64,000 nt of DNA. Source: Burhinus oedicnemus (Eukaryota > Chordata > Aves > Charadriiformes > Burhinidae). How positions within the stretch are numbered: the stretch's first letter is position 1; each line of letters opens with the position of its first letter. A model generated the notes under the pieces. The model was not told the DNA's origin, made no database searches, and worked only from the letters and a program-made list of their open reading frames with translations. The DNA lies in NCBI GenBank assembly GCA_008921705.1, contig VFFE01008918.1, positions 2,633,028 to 2,697,027 on the forward strand, written 5' to 3'. The position numbers and the translations under genes are program-made. Of the stretch, positions 49,621 to 61,790 are shown in pieces.

Positions 49621-50250
49621 GCATTGGCGAGGCCTGTGACACTACATAGTATGACATGAATATTTGTTACTGTTCGAAAGTGTAATTATCTTGAGATGTT
49701 TCTCTGCACCTGTTTGTGATTGTTTTGGAAGGTTTCAGAAGTGACTGCGGCCTCAGCTGAACAATAGCAGCTGATGAAGCGCGTACTCCCAGGCCATTGC
49801 AATGTTGAATAAAGCAGATTAATTTAGGTCAAGCTGAAGGTTAACATGGATTGAAAACAACCTGTTTTATTCAGCATTTTAATGGAAAAGGAGTGCTTAC
49901 CAACAGGCAGCTAAGGGTTCACTGAGTATAAACCAGGTGTCAAGCCCCACACGGCACTGATCTCCCCATCAATGCTGAGGCACAGTGCAAGAGCAGTGTG
50001 GGAAAGCCTAAGCCGTGAAAACTCTTCCAGTCAAAGAAATGGGTTTTTCTAGTCTCCTGTGTGTTCCAGGTGCTGAATATGTTTGCAACATTTACACCGT
50101 TTGGTCACTGGAGTTGCTTGCTGCTTCCCTGCTGTACTCCTCAGCCTGCACTGTCTTACGGGGGTGCTTCATCGAGAGACTGAGTCCCGCTCCATCCAAA
50201 ACAGAACAGAGGAAACTTTGGTCAAAGACTGGGGCAGTGTAAGTGTGTGC
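49621..50250. other. Candidate conserved non-coding or exonic segment
   Basis: This stretch is less AT-rich than its surroundings, holds little simple sequence and has several CpG dinucleotides (about 49780, 49952, 50012, 50098, 50159, 50172 and 50189). It ends near a splice-donor-like string, 'cagtgtaagtgtg' at 50235-50247. Two overlapping plus-strand frames of 75 and 62 codons (50015-50242 and 50083-50271) carry no family motif. It could be a conserved regulatory element, a non-coding RNA exon or chance. Only a comparison with other birds would tell. Confidence 0.25.
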
Positions 50251-53248
50251 ACACATGACGTTTTTACATAACCTGTTTGTTGTTGGTTTTTTTGATATAC
50301 TGCATGCATCTAGATCTGTTGGTAAAGATTGTACTTAATATCTTGTTTAACTCAAGTCCCCAAATGCTTTAACATATTCTTGTCCCCCTCCCAAAAAAGT
50401 AAACATACAATTCAATACTTTTCAATTCAAAAACATTTTTGGGAAACAGTAAAAGAGAATTAAATACTAAAGGAATCTTTCTTTTCACTGTGCACCATCT
50501 CATTCAAAGTACAGAGGTAAAAACTTCCAGCTAAAACAGAAGACTATAAGGTGAACTTCTGGTATTCAATTTTCTAGCATTATGGGCCAGTAATAGCAGC
50601 AATGATAGATAACCCACATTGAAAACTACTGAAGAAAAAAAGAAATAGGTTCATAACATAAAGCCATGTCCACAGCTTAGATCACAAGACTTAAACCAAA
50701 TATTCAAATTGTTTCATAAAGTTACATATTGATTCTCAAAGAATAATGCAGAGGAAAGACTTAATCTATAATGCTGACAAGGAAGAAAAAAATCAATAGT
50801 GACCAAGAAACTAGATGCAAAAAGCTGCTGAAACAATGATACAATGAAACTAACCAGCAGCTAAAGCTCACTGTTACGGCTGAAGCAATAAGGAATAAAA
50901 ACGATCTTATGCCGATATACCTACTCCCCAATCTTTTTGCTATCACTGCAAATAATATTAAAAAGTGTCCAAAGGAATATGGCAAATGTAAGTAACAGTA
51001 CAAATATTTGGCACGAAAGATACGTAGTCCCCCCTTCCCTCCCTTTTTCTCAAGTTACAGTTCAAACTCATATGATACAGGATTGAATAGACCCAGCGGA
51101 GATGATAGTTCACGAGTAATACTATAGTTTTAAGAAAACTTAATGCAAAGACAGGTTTGAATAATGACTTAAAGAAACCAGATTTCTCCAGGAAGACACT
51201 GAAGAACCACCAGATGCATCTCTCTGGGAAATTATCTGAAGGAAATAGAAACTGAAAGAGATAGAACTTATATTTCGCCTGAATTATTTAGCTGGAATAA
51301 AGCATTACACCTAATCCAAAGGGGTGGGAAGTAAAGTCTTTGAATCTAAAGAACATAGACAGTTATTTACTCCTGTCCACGAGCACTGCTTGACTATGAA
51401 GGGACTAAAATGTATATCAAGTATTTCTACATCTCATGGGAAAGTGGACTGGCTTGAAGACTGCAGAGACAAGTACGGATTGAACAATGGGCACAACTCT
51501 AAAAGAATGAGGTTCACATTTCAATTCTAGAGCTTTTTTACATGTACTTTCTCCAGATATTTATGTGTTCGATATATGCTAGTGTGAACATTCATAGAAA
51601 TTAGTATTCATATGCCTGTACTTCCAATGAAGAGATTTTTCAACCTGTTTTCACCTATAATATTTCTTATAGTAATCTGCATTTCACGTGTATAAATGAC
51701 ATAACTAATGAGCATAACGCAAGCTATTACTGTTACAGTCAGAGTGCTATTTGAAATTCAAAGTATACCAGTTACTTTCATAAAGAAATTACATATGTAT
51801 GATTATATGAAATACAAATAATGACACATAATTTATTTACCTAATACTATTACATGAGAATTCTCCATTATGAATTCAAAAGTAATTTTCTTGATTAAAA
51901 TAACTTCCAGTCCAAAAAATTCTCTCTGGAAAAAAAGTGAATTTTGAATAACAGAACCTGGTGAGTATTATGAAAGGATTAAATAGTAGAAAGTTTTAAT
52001 AATTATTGCTATAAAATTATTCACTCGGTACAAATGACCATTGAAAAAGAACATTTAAATGATGCAAATTTACTATGTATTTTCTCTTCTGACATCCTTT
52101 CCACTAACAATATTATTTAGTGAAAAGCCTTGAGTCTGTTTTTTTCTTTTTTCAATCCGAAGCAACTGTAACAATTTAAAGGAAAAGATCATAAAGGCAG
52201 AAAAATCTTATGTTTAAGTAGTAAATAATCAAAAGCTTTCTCACTCAGTAGTTCTCCTGGTCACATACTCTCAAGAACGTAGAATACAGCATTTGCATAT
52301 TATGCAAATGAATCTAAAAATGTCTTTAGTTTTGAAACAATTCAAATTAATTTTAACTATCATCCCACATCATCCCTGAAGAATCTTCAAGGTGTAAGCT
52401 GCATCATCTTTCTAGGACTGAGATGCATAGTAAGGTATTAAAAAGCTTTCTTTTTTTTTTTTTCCAAAAATTGTCTTTAGAATAGAATTTTTTTCATCCA
52501 AATATACATTGAAGTATGAATGCTTGACTAGTAACAGAAAATGCCTGTTTCTCATTATAATTTGAGATGTTGAAGAAAATTCATTAGCCTTGTGAATTGC
52601 AATATGTGAAGCCCTTCTGGCTTGCTCTTGCCTTTCACAAATAAAAATTAGACATAAACCAACCTTCATCATAAAGAATGAGACAAAGAATGATTTAATA
52701 CTCTCATCAAAAGAGGATCCTCCTTTTTACTTCTCTAGTCTGGAATTGCACAGGATTAATGTCATCATAGATAAAATGTAAGAACTTTAGAGACAAAGAT
52801 CCAAAACCATGAAATACTGAGCACAAGCAGCTCATGACTTATGAATCAGAAAAAAAATGAGAGCCATGCATGTCAAAACGTTCAGAGTACTCTCTAAAAA
52901 AACACAGAAGATAAGTAATGCCACTATAGCTCAAGAAACTTATTTTGTGTGATCTGGAAATGACCCTTACTATCTGGAAGCAAGACTTAAGTAATAAAAA
53001 TGATCTGTGGTATAGGGTAGGAACACTGGCAAAACAGAACAGAGATCCATAAAGGTTCAGCAGCAGATTTTATGTGAATGCATATCGTATTTCCATGGAT
53101 TTTGTCCATTTTTATTTTACCATCTGAGAAGAGGGCATACATTTAAACATTTTCTGGACCTGAAATATACAGGGAGATTCACATTTTAATTGCATAGCTG
53201 CTGGAAGGTGAAAATTGCTCTAGAATATGCAGAGACAATTTAGTATTC
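50251..53248. other. AT-rich non-coding stretch, no gene seen
   Basis: No exon or RNA gene was recognised. Open frames reach 86 codons without motifs. A poly-T run lies at 52449-52463. A perfect octamer palindrome at 52291-52309 is listed separately. Confidence 0.55.
52291..52309. promoter_or_regulatory. Palindromic pair of POU octamer motifs
   Basis: ATTTGCATATTATGCAAAT has two perfect 9-base arms around one central T. Each arm contains the octamer ATTTGCAT/ATGCAAAT, the classic binding site of POU-domain proteins such as the OCT family. Two diverging octamers so close together could bind a dimer. In AT-rich DNA a single octamer is common; a perfect paired palindrome is less so. No promoter or gene is visible nearby, so function is a guess. 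Confidence 0.3.
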
Positions 53249-53271
53249 GGGGGTGGGGGGGTGGGGGGGTG
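53249..53271 (+). repeat. G-rich low-complexity run
   Basis: Runs of five, seven and seven G separated by single T form a short G-rich island in AT-rich sequence. The long runs can each be split, so an intramolecular G-quadruplex is possible in principle, less regular than the one at 27640-27659. Confidence 0.8.
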
Positions 53272-56200
53272 TATCCTTTAGCCTTAGCGAAGAGAGAGCT
53301 TTTCTGACTTTTTGAGAGGACAAAAAGTAGGGAGATGTGTGGGATGAACTTTGAACTGGGTGCAAATTAAAATAGGGACAATTAAATTGTCCCTAGTAGA
53401 AATCATATTATGCTTTTTTGATAATAATTCCGGCATACCTAACTTAAAGAAAACATTTTGCTGACCATGTGTTAGCACTGCCAGCCAGCCAGCTTCAACT
53501 GCGTTTTTTTCAGCAATAGTAAAATGTACGTTTTGTACTAGTGTTTGTATTTCCTTTGTCCCAGTTCATATGTCTTTCTGTGCTAAACCTCCACAGTCTC
53601 TTGATAAACCAGGCAGTCAGGATATGCAGCCGTGTGGCTGAACCCTCTCCTTACACTCATTTTGCGGTCCATTTCAACGGAATGATCTGAAGTAAAACAG
53701 TAGAAAGCTCTCACTGTTTTCTAACCTTTCCTAAGAGATGACCTTTCCGTTAGATATGGTATAGTGACCTACACTGTTGGAAGCCTTTTAAAGACAGTTG
53801 GTTTGCTATTTCCCAAATGGATTTGTTTGTCTGGAAACCAAATCATTAGCTGTCTGCAAGTCAGTCTTTGCTTCTATCAAAAGCTTTGAGGCTCTTTAAG
53901 TGTTGGAAGTTAGCCAGCAAGATTTTATGTTGTGTACAAGTTCTGTTTCAAAGCTCAGGCCTGAATTCTTTATAGCAAGATTACTGATATCTCAACTACC
54001 CAGTCTCTGTGGGAGTGAGACTCTGGTCCATTCCAGGAAGGGAAAGGAAGGGTGATCTTAAGTGAGATTAACCATATAAGTTCAGGAGAAACTTGAGTCT
54101 TATGATATCACCATCGCTGCTTAAAGATGTCTGTTTTAACTGTTTGAGCCTATATTCTTTATATTCTCTTTCTTTCAAAGTATTTGATTTTTACACAGAA
54201 ATATATAGGTATTTTTAAAGAAAATGTTCAGGCTTTTTCTTTTATCTTCTTTTTCTCTTGTTTTGGTAAGCTCCTTTTTATTCTCTCTTCTCTCTTTTAT
54301 AGAAGAAAAAATATATTTATTATTCTCATTCCTTATACTGCATTCTTAATTGTACAAAACATAAGTATAATTGATCATGTACAGAAAGCTGGGGAAAAAT
54401 CCTAAAACTGACAATTTAGCTTCAAAAATACTATATTAGCACACATAGGCCATACTGAAACAAAACAAGCCTCCTACAAACATAGCTAGTCATAACAACT
54501 CATGACACAAGGTGGTAATGGACCCCCTCGTTTCTCCAGAAAAAAAGTAATGATAACTTACGCAGGTTCTGTTTTATTTCATGGCTTCCAGACAGACAAC
54601 CTGTCTCATGCCCTCTACAGTGCTGTGGTCAGTGACTGGCAAAGAAAGTAGCTGTGTCAGGGTAAAGCAAGCTAAGAGCTTACATCTGCAATGTCCTCCT
54701 CTGATGGCCATTGCATTTTACATTTCCTGTAGAGTACAAAATGGCTGGAAGAGAAAAGACAACTTGGCAAGATGGGGGTCTAGTCTCTGCAAAAGACTGC
54801 TATCTACATTTCTAAAACATAACCCCATATTTAATGTTAAAGTTTTTAGATATAAATGCTTATCAATGTAAGGCATTGCACGCTTACATGAAAATGCTAA
54901 CTCAGCAGCCTTCAAAGAGAAAAAAAAAAAAGAGTGACCCAGAGAACACCTATAGTCATATTAAGCTGTGAGAAGGGATCAGTTACTCACTGTACCTTAC
55001 AAATCATGAGCTAGCATCAGGTAAAGGTAGTAGGTAGCAAGTTCAGAAAGAAGAAAAGCAAGTATTTCTTCACAGTCTGTAGTTCAGCTATAAAGCTCCT
55101 TGGCTCAAGATGTGGGAGTGCTAGAAGTCTGCAGGAACTCAAGGGGCAACTGGAGAAAGTGCATAGAAAGCAAAAAGGATTGTGTAATTCAAAAATATGA
55201 TCATTGTTTCAGGACGTAATTAAGACGTCAGTTGTTGGAAGTTAGGAAAATATTGAGAAGAACTACCACTATTTACCTGGGGGTTTTAAATATGTTTATA
55301 TATATATACACACTGCAATTTGTTCCTGGCGTCTGCATTTCACCACTGCTGGCAGGAGAATACTCAGATAAATGAATCTTTGGCCTTATCCATTACGGAC
55401 AGTTATATATTTTTATAACATTTAGTTTATCCTTAACAAAAAATAGTTTATTGTGTGCAGATGCAATGGGTGACATTCCATACATCGCCTTATAATAAGT
55501 GTTTGTAGCCAACAGTTTATCTCCAGGGTGTAAATCAATTAGTTAAATCCATGTTTTTCATGTTCTAAAATATTTTTACTTTCAGAAAAAACAGAATTTA
55601 TTGTCCTCATTCTCCATGTGACAGTGCTCAGAGTTTCAACTTTTCTTTCAGTGAAGTACAGTAATTTCTTTGTGAGTTGGAACCGTTCCCAGCTTTGCAT
55701 ATTCTTAAAAAACAAAACTGTGAAAATAAAATTTCATAAAATGGAAGTCTAGAAGTGAAAAAAACAACACAAAAACCTTTTGGGTACTCTTTTACTTATT
55801 TAATGTCTACATTAAAGAAAATACATATAAAAGAAATTTTCATGGTTTGTTCAAAGAAAGCCATCCATCTAAGATACTTGGGGGAAAAAAATAAACTTGG
55901 AAAAATTTTGAAATCAGAGCAGATGACAGTAAAAAATAATAATTTTTTTCTTTTTTCCTTTAAACAGAGATCAACTATTTTCTAATGTACCACAGTGTGA
56001 TGACTCCTGGCAAGTTCTGACTATATTTCACAATTACTTTTATTGTGACATATTTTTATGGGAATATGAATATTAGTGTGGTTTTTTTGATAAGTTGCAC
56101 AGATGTGTGCAAAGGAGCAGATTAAAAATTTTGGTAACAATATTTTTGCTTTCTTGATTTGGAGTCAAACTCACTTCCCAAACTGAAATTATTATACCCA

Positions 56201-57166
56201 TGCAAGAGTTTTGTCTTTATCAAACTTTCACTCATTTTAGTATAATCATCCTGATTAGCAATATCTACTCTAGAAAGATACAGCACTCCAGTAACTGTGA
56301 AGTTCCTAAGCCATCAAGAGTGACATGAATCATAAGATATACAACTGTCAGCATTAATTCACCATTTGTGAAGTTATATGATTAAGGGTAATCATAATTT
56401 CCTTTCTCCTTATCCCAGCTATTAGCAACTTTAAAAAACCTAGGGCAAGAACATTTATCTCATGAACTTGAGTTTACAGAAAGATCTATTCAAGGGGTCA
56501 GTGAATTCTTTAGCGTGCTCCTTCATTTATTGGTTTATACCTCAGAGTACCTCATAAAGGCGTTATCGTAATTTTAAAAAAGGTTGGGACACCTACTTAT
56601 GAATACAATTTGCTAATTCCCTTCTGATGCTAAAATGACCAAATCTTCCTGGTAGGAACTTCAGATCACACAAAAATGCAAAACCACAAGTTTCACAAGC
56701 TCTGTGAGATGCCTTCAGGTAAAGGGTGCATAGTAAGTTATACTCAAGAACAGCTCCAAAACTGATAGGTTTTCAGTCATGACAAGGTAAGCTTTCTTGC
56801 ATACTGTACATGCTTTAAAATATCAGGTATTTTATCCAAGGAAACTTCTAATATCACATGGTTTTAGTTCAGTTTTAGGAAATTTGGGGGGGTCTGTTTT
56901 AGTAGGAAATGCTCAAAATTGCTTTGGAATCAGAACCTGCACCATCTTGTGTAAAAAAGACAGGCGATCAAAGTGTAAAATGTTTAAAATCCGCTCTACC
57001 TTTTTGGAAACATGAACCTCCCCACCCAAAAAGATGGTGAAAAAAGGAGGCTGCAGATCCAAGAATGTCATCCATATACCTAATGTATGTCAGGAAATTA
57101 CCTGCAGGTGTATGTCTGGTTCTGCCATTACTCTGCCAGAGGTAGTATGCATCAAAGCTGATGCAA
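53272..57166. other. AT-rich non-coding stretch, no gene seen
   Basis: No exon, RNA gene or transposon was recognised. Open frames reach 96 codons (54581-54871, plus) and carry no motif. A poly-A run lies at about 54920-54932 and a short TA run at about 55295-55308. Confidence 0.55.
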
Positions 57167-57204
57167 AGATTAACACTAATGGATAGATTAACACTAATGG
57201 ATAG
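57167..57204. repeat. Exact 18 bp tandem duplication
   Basis: The unit AGATTAACACTAATGGAT occurs twice in direct tandem (57167-57184 and 57185-57202) with no mismatch, and the next two bases begin a third unit. Perfect identity suggests a recent slippage duplication. Confidence 0.95.
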
Positions 57205-57440
57205 AGATGTAGACTGTGTGAAGGAGAAAGCATTCAGTGGTTTTTTTGCCTGAGGACTAGCTCCTCACTACATACCCTCACTATCTGGAGTTTATTTTTC
57301 CCTTTCTAGGTTTTACTTTATCCAGCTTAAAAGCTTCATTTTTAACTTGTCTGTCTGAAGTAGTTATCTTAGTTTCCTCAAAATTAAGGTAACTCAAATT
57401 AACCCACTGATGTCCCTTTCCCATAAATGTATTATATATG

Positions 57441-57770
57441 CACCCCTCCTATGAAGACAGGCTGAAAGAGTTGGGGTTGTTCAGCCTAGAGAAGAGAAGG
57501 CTCCGGGGACACCTTATAGCAGCCTTCCAGTGTCTGAAGAGGGCCTACAAGAAAGCTGAAAAGGGACTTCTTACAAAGGCATATAGTGATAGGATGAGGG
57601 GTAATGGCTTCAAACTGCAAGAAGGTAGATTTAGATTAGATATCAGGAAGAAAATTTTTACAATAACGGTAGTGAAACACTGGGACAGGCTGCCCAGGGA
57701 AGTTGTGGAGATTCCATCCCTGGAAGTGTTGAAGGCCAGGTTGGATGGGGCTTTGAGCAACCTGGTCTAG
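57441..57770 (+). pseudogene. CR1 ORF2 C-terminal fragment, uninterrupted
   Basis: About 110 codons of the ORF2 tail are open from the truncation point to the normal stop TAG at 57768-57770, with [50 protein letters not shown] and ALSNLV. An ATG at 57438 belongs to the flanking DNA and makes this look like a complete small gene, but the fragment lacks both enzymatic domains. The absence of stops points to a comparatively young insertion. Confidence 0.92.
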
Positions 57771-57857
57771 TGAGAGGTATCCCTGCCCACGGCAGGGGGG
57801 TTGGAACTAGATGATCTTTAAGGTCCCTTCTAACCTAAACTATTCTATGATTCTATG
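57441..57857 (+). mobile_element. CR1 LINE 3' fragment, about 0.4 kb
   Basis: This plus-strand copy begins in the ORF2 tail at the 'cctatgaagacaggctgaaagag' motif and runs to the 3' terminus, where two ATTCTATG repeats end at 57857. The UTR has 'tagtgagaggtatccctgcccacggcagg' and 'ttggaactagatgatctttaaggtccc', matching the group at 21415-21612 and 42061-42810 in the opposite orientation. The preceding 270 bases show no similarity. Confidence 0.96.
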
Positions 57858-60800
57858 CATGATACATATGGGCCATGTGAACCCTCTTTTCAGAAGTATT
57901 CACCGTGGCGCTCTCACAGGTAAGCGTAATCTGTATATAGATTCAGCATTTTGATTTTTTGCGTTCACTTTGGGATTGAAGAATGGTTTATGAGAATCAT
58001 CTACTCATTACACTCAAAGCTCAATCTTTTGGGAACTGTTGCTACTTTTTGTCATAACTGAAGCACCAGCACAGTGGTTATGTCTGTAGTTGACCATACA
58101 TCATAACATTTATTCGTTTTCAAAAAAGAGAGAGACAGATAATCAAAGTATTTGTGTAACATGAAATCTGGAGAGCAGTTTCAACCAGAAATTACAAAGG
58201 TTTTGAGGCAAACTTTCATTGTTCACAAAAGTCCATCGGATGTGACAAGATGTATGAAAAGCAACAGAAGAGAATGAATGTCACTGATTAAATTGAACAA
58301 AACAATTTTCTGTAACAATGAGACAGGAAATAGCAGATGATCTCCAGTAGTTCGGGGAACACTAACCTAGGTTTTGAGATATCTGCTTGCAGTTTCCACT
58401 TCTTCGGCAGTTTTTGTCTCTATTGTGGACAACAGACGAGTTTCTCTGTGTCTCAGTTCTCTAGCTATAAGTTGAAAATAATAATAAACCCCCTTTCTTT
58501 TACAGAGAAAAGCTCAATTGTAAGAACAAATACATTAAAACTAAGGGCCTCAAATGCACTATGTGTTTTTTCAGACAGAAAATGTTTCACAGAACTGTGT
58601 AAGTAAGAAGTGCAAAGCAACAACATGTTTGATTTGTTACAGGGTCTTACTTTATTCTCCAGTGTTCTGAACCATATTCATGGCTAACATCTAGTAAGAC
58701 TAACTTCACTATACCTTGAATTAGAATTAGGTGTATAAACACAGGTATATTTGCTCCTGAAAATATGGCGTTTTTTGAATATTTTTTTTTAAGCTCCTGT
58801 TTCTTGTAATAAATCTTGAGATATTTCTGTCCATACTCATCAAAATCATCTGAATGATGCTTCACTTCAGCTGGGAAGTGATTGTTCATCTTCCTAGAGT
58901 TTACCTTCAGGAAGTTATTGCCAATATTCAGCCCATTTTTTCCTCTCTTAGTTTCAGTTGAGTGTTTTTGATAACAACCTCTAAATTCCATTCTAACCAA
59001 TTATTTTCCAGGCTTCATTTCTGCCTGTTTCACATAATCATAGATATTATTTTTCTGCCTTTTTTTTCCCTCCTACCTGCACTGTTAAACAGATAAAAGT
59101 TTTCAGTTCCTTCCTTCTACGTAATGTATTCTATATTTATTGTTTTAGCTACTTTCAGTCTATTTATATATAAACCTAGCTCTGAAAATAAATACTGCAA
59201 TTTGTTAAATTCCAAAAAATAGATAATTTAAATGTAATTTTGTCTGATTACAATAATAAAGACAGAAATGATAAAATATTGTTTTCAGAATAAATCATTT
59301 AATGTATCTAACCTTTCCACCTGGCATCACAGAACATATCTTATTGCAATGCTTTCATTCAAACTCAAAATTTAGTAGTATGATTTATTTCTTGCTCAGA
59401 AATATGTCATGTTTTTTGAAACATTGACTGTTCCCTAAAAGTTAGCAGATTGCCTTTCTATCACATTTTGGGTCCCCTGTAACATAAATAACACATAATC
59501 ATAACTGACTGCAGTGCATTCAGAGGGCCAACTCAGACCCATTCCTGGGGACTAACTTCAGCTGTTAACCTTTTTTTTGTTTTAGTGATAGAGGTATTGG
59601 CAAACAAGGAAGTGGACTGAAACCACAAAATTGTTCCCATGGGTCATTGAATAGCTAAAAGACCAAAAAGTCTACTGCTTACTCAGAAGTCAGACCTCAG
59701 TTGAGATGATATTTTAAAACTGTATAGCATTAGAGAAGCTGGAGAGTACAATCTTTCAAATAACAATGTCACTGATAAAGAAATCCCTTTTGAAAAAGAC
59801 AAAAACATGTTTGGTGTCTCTGCTATTTTTCTTATTATCTCTTATTTTGGCACCACAAAATTCTTTAGTCTAGAAAGCATTAGGGAACAGAAAAGAATAG
59901 GAAGAGGCTGCAACATAAATAACACAATGTCTCTGAGTATTGTGACAGTTGAAAAATGGGTACTGTATTGACTTTAATGACCTACAAAGAAAATTCAATG
60001 TCTGTTACAATCAGTTTTGTAAACAGCTGAAGATTAGAAACTGTATTTTTAAAAAAAATGAAACAAAACAAAAAAAGAAACCACCATCTTGACTCTCATC
60101 TAATTTCTGACACCTATCTCAGTATCATATCTGAAATCCAAAGTTGCACTTTCCATTCCAGACACAACTCTGTATAAATGTATAATCTCAAATTCAGCTG
60201 AAACTTCATTAGACTTGAGGTTAAAAAAAAAAAAAAGGTAAAAAGGAGAGTGCCAAACTGTGTGAAGAAAACTACAGCAAAGTTTATGATATATGGTGTT
60301 CTGATTTGTTTCAAATGCAGTTTTAAACCTTGCTGTTAGTGTAAGTAATTAGAATGCTTGTCAAACAATGTATTTCATGACACTCATGTCCCATGAATCA
60401 GGTTAATTGTGGTGTTTGTAGGAGGCAGGACAGGATATTACTTATGCTTTTTAAATTGTCTGTTTATCAAACTCTAGTGTTTCACCAAAGAAAAGCTATA
60501 TATAGGGTCACATCCAAAATATCAGAGACAAGACAGAGTATATGTAGTCTAGTCCAGTACATTTTAAATAAATCTATTCACTTAATTTGCTCAGTTTAAA
60601 TTCAAATCTGACCTTCTGTGTCAGCCAACCATGACAACCATAGATAGCTAAAAAAACTAAACATATTGGGAGTATCTGACATCAACATGGTTCTTCAGTG
60701 GTGGAAAAAGACATCATAGTTGTAGGTTTTTAAATACAATACAGCAAACAGAATTTTTCATTGGGGAAAAAAATTGTCCGAAGGAAAGCAATGGAATTTG

Positions 60801-61170
60801 GGAATTAATGAGTATTGTCCCTACCCTTATCCAAAGACAATGAGGCATGAAATACCTTTAAGGAAATATTTTAGCTATGTATGTAGATGGTGGGTAACCA
60901 ATGAGAGGCTTGATTCATAAAAAAACAATAAAAGTACCCTCCCAGGCTCCAAATGGAATAGAAATTAGCGTCAAGGAGTTTGGTTTTATTCATAAACACA
61001 GTATTTGATATAATATGTGTTTTATTCTTGGACAAGGTAATGACCAAAAATATTATACCTGGCATCCTTTCCTTTCACAATGTAAGATCAACACCAGTGC
61101 TTTCTTTAAGAACTCCTGTATCACAAAGTTTTACACAAGCAGACCCTAAATCAAAGAACAAATGCAGTTC
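57858..61170. other. AT-rich non-coding stretch, no gene seen
   Basis: No secure exon or RNA gene was recognised. The longest open frame, 117 codons on the minus strand at 58647-59000, is rich in lysine and asparagine and shows no family motif. Poly-A and poly-T runs lie near 60049-60073 and 60221-60238. Confidence 0.55.
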
Positions 61171-61790
61171 TAGAAATATAGCACAATTTCAGTTTGAAGG
61201 GAAATTTATAAGTCATCTAGTCCAATCTCCTGTCCAATGTAGTGAGAATATCAAAGTCAGATCAGGTTGCTCAGGCAAGTTTTAAGTCTCTAAGGGTGAA
61301 AACTCTACAGCCTCTCTGGGCAACCTGGTACAGGGATAGCCGCTCTATCTGCAATATTTTTTTCTCTTCATAGTCACTTGAAATTTCTGTTGCTGAAACT
61401 GAGCTGTGTCCTTTTGTTATGCCTGACTAGAAGCCTTTGTTCTGCAAAACCTCTCTTTTAGATAGTAGGTAACTGCAGTGCTATTCTCCTTGAGTGTTTT
61501 CTTTTCTAAACTAAACAAAATCAATTCCCTCAACCTCTCCACACATCCTGTGCACCATCAGCTTCTTAGTTATCTTGGTGGCCCTCCACTGGACTCCCTC
61601 CAGTTTGTCGATTATGTCTTTTGCTTTGGGAGGCCCCAAACTGGAGGTAGCACTCCGGACATGGCCCCAAAAATGAGGAACAGAGGTGTTATATCACTTT
61701 CCTTGTCCTGCTGGACAGGTTTTTGCTAATTCAGTTCAGGATGAGATTAATTGCATGTATCACTTTGCATCAATACTTGCACCATTCCTC
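61171..61790 (-). mobile_element. Old CR1 LINE 3' fragment, about 0.6 kb
   Basis: Landmarks in plus orientation are 'tttgaagggaaatttataagtcatctagtccaatctcctg' at 61193-61232, 'gatcaggttgctcaggcaagttttaagtctctaagg' at 61261-61295, 'acagcctctctgggcaacctg' at 61308-61328 and 'tatcttggtggccctccactggactccctccag' at 61571-61604. These correspond to the CR1 3' UTR and ORF2 tail on the minus strand. Divergence is clearly higher than in the other tail-bearing copies and no coding frame survives, so this is an older insertion. The open frame at 61478-61729 on the plus strand is only its antisense. Confidence 0.88.

Noticed and set aside
57545..57760. 71-codon minus-strand open frame
   Set aside because: Antisense shadow of the CR1 ORF2 tail at 57441-57770.
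57894..57919. Possible 26-base micro-exon between an acceptor-like 'ctcttttcag' and a donor-like 'caggtaagc'
   Set aside because: Both signals are short and common, and no neighbouring exon or open frame supports a gene here; without transcript data this is most likely coincidence.
58647..59000. 117-codon minus-strand open frame
   Set aside because: Lysine/asparagine/isoleucine-rich as expected of AT-rich non-coding DNA, no motif, no splice context.
61478..61729. 83-codon plus-strand open frame
   Set aside because: It is antisense to the old CR1 copy at 61171-61790.
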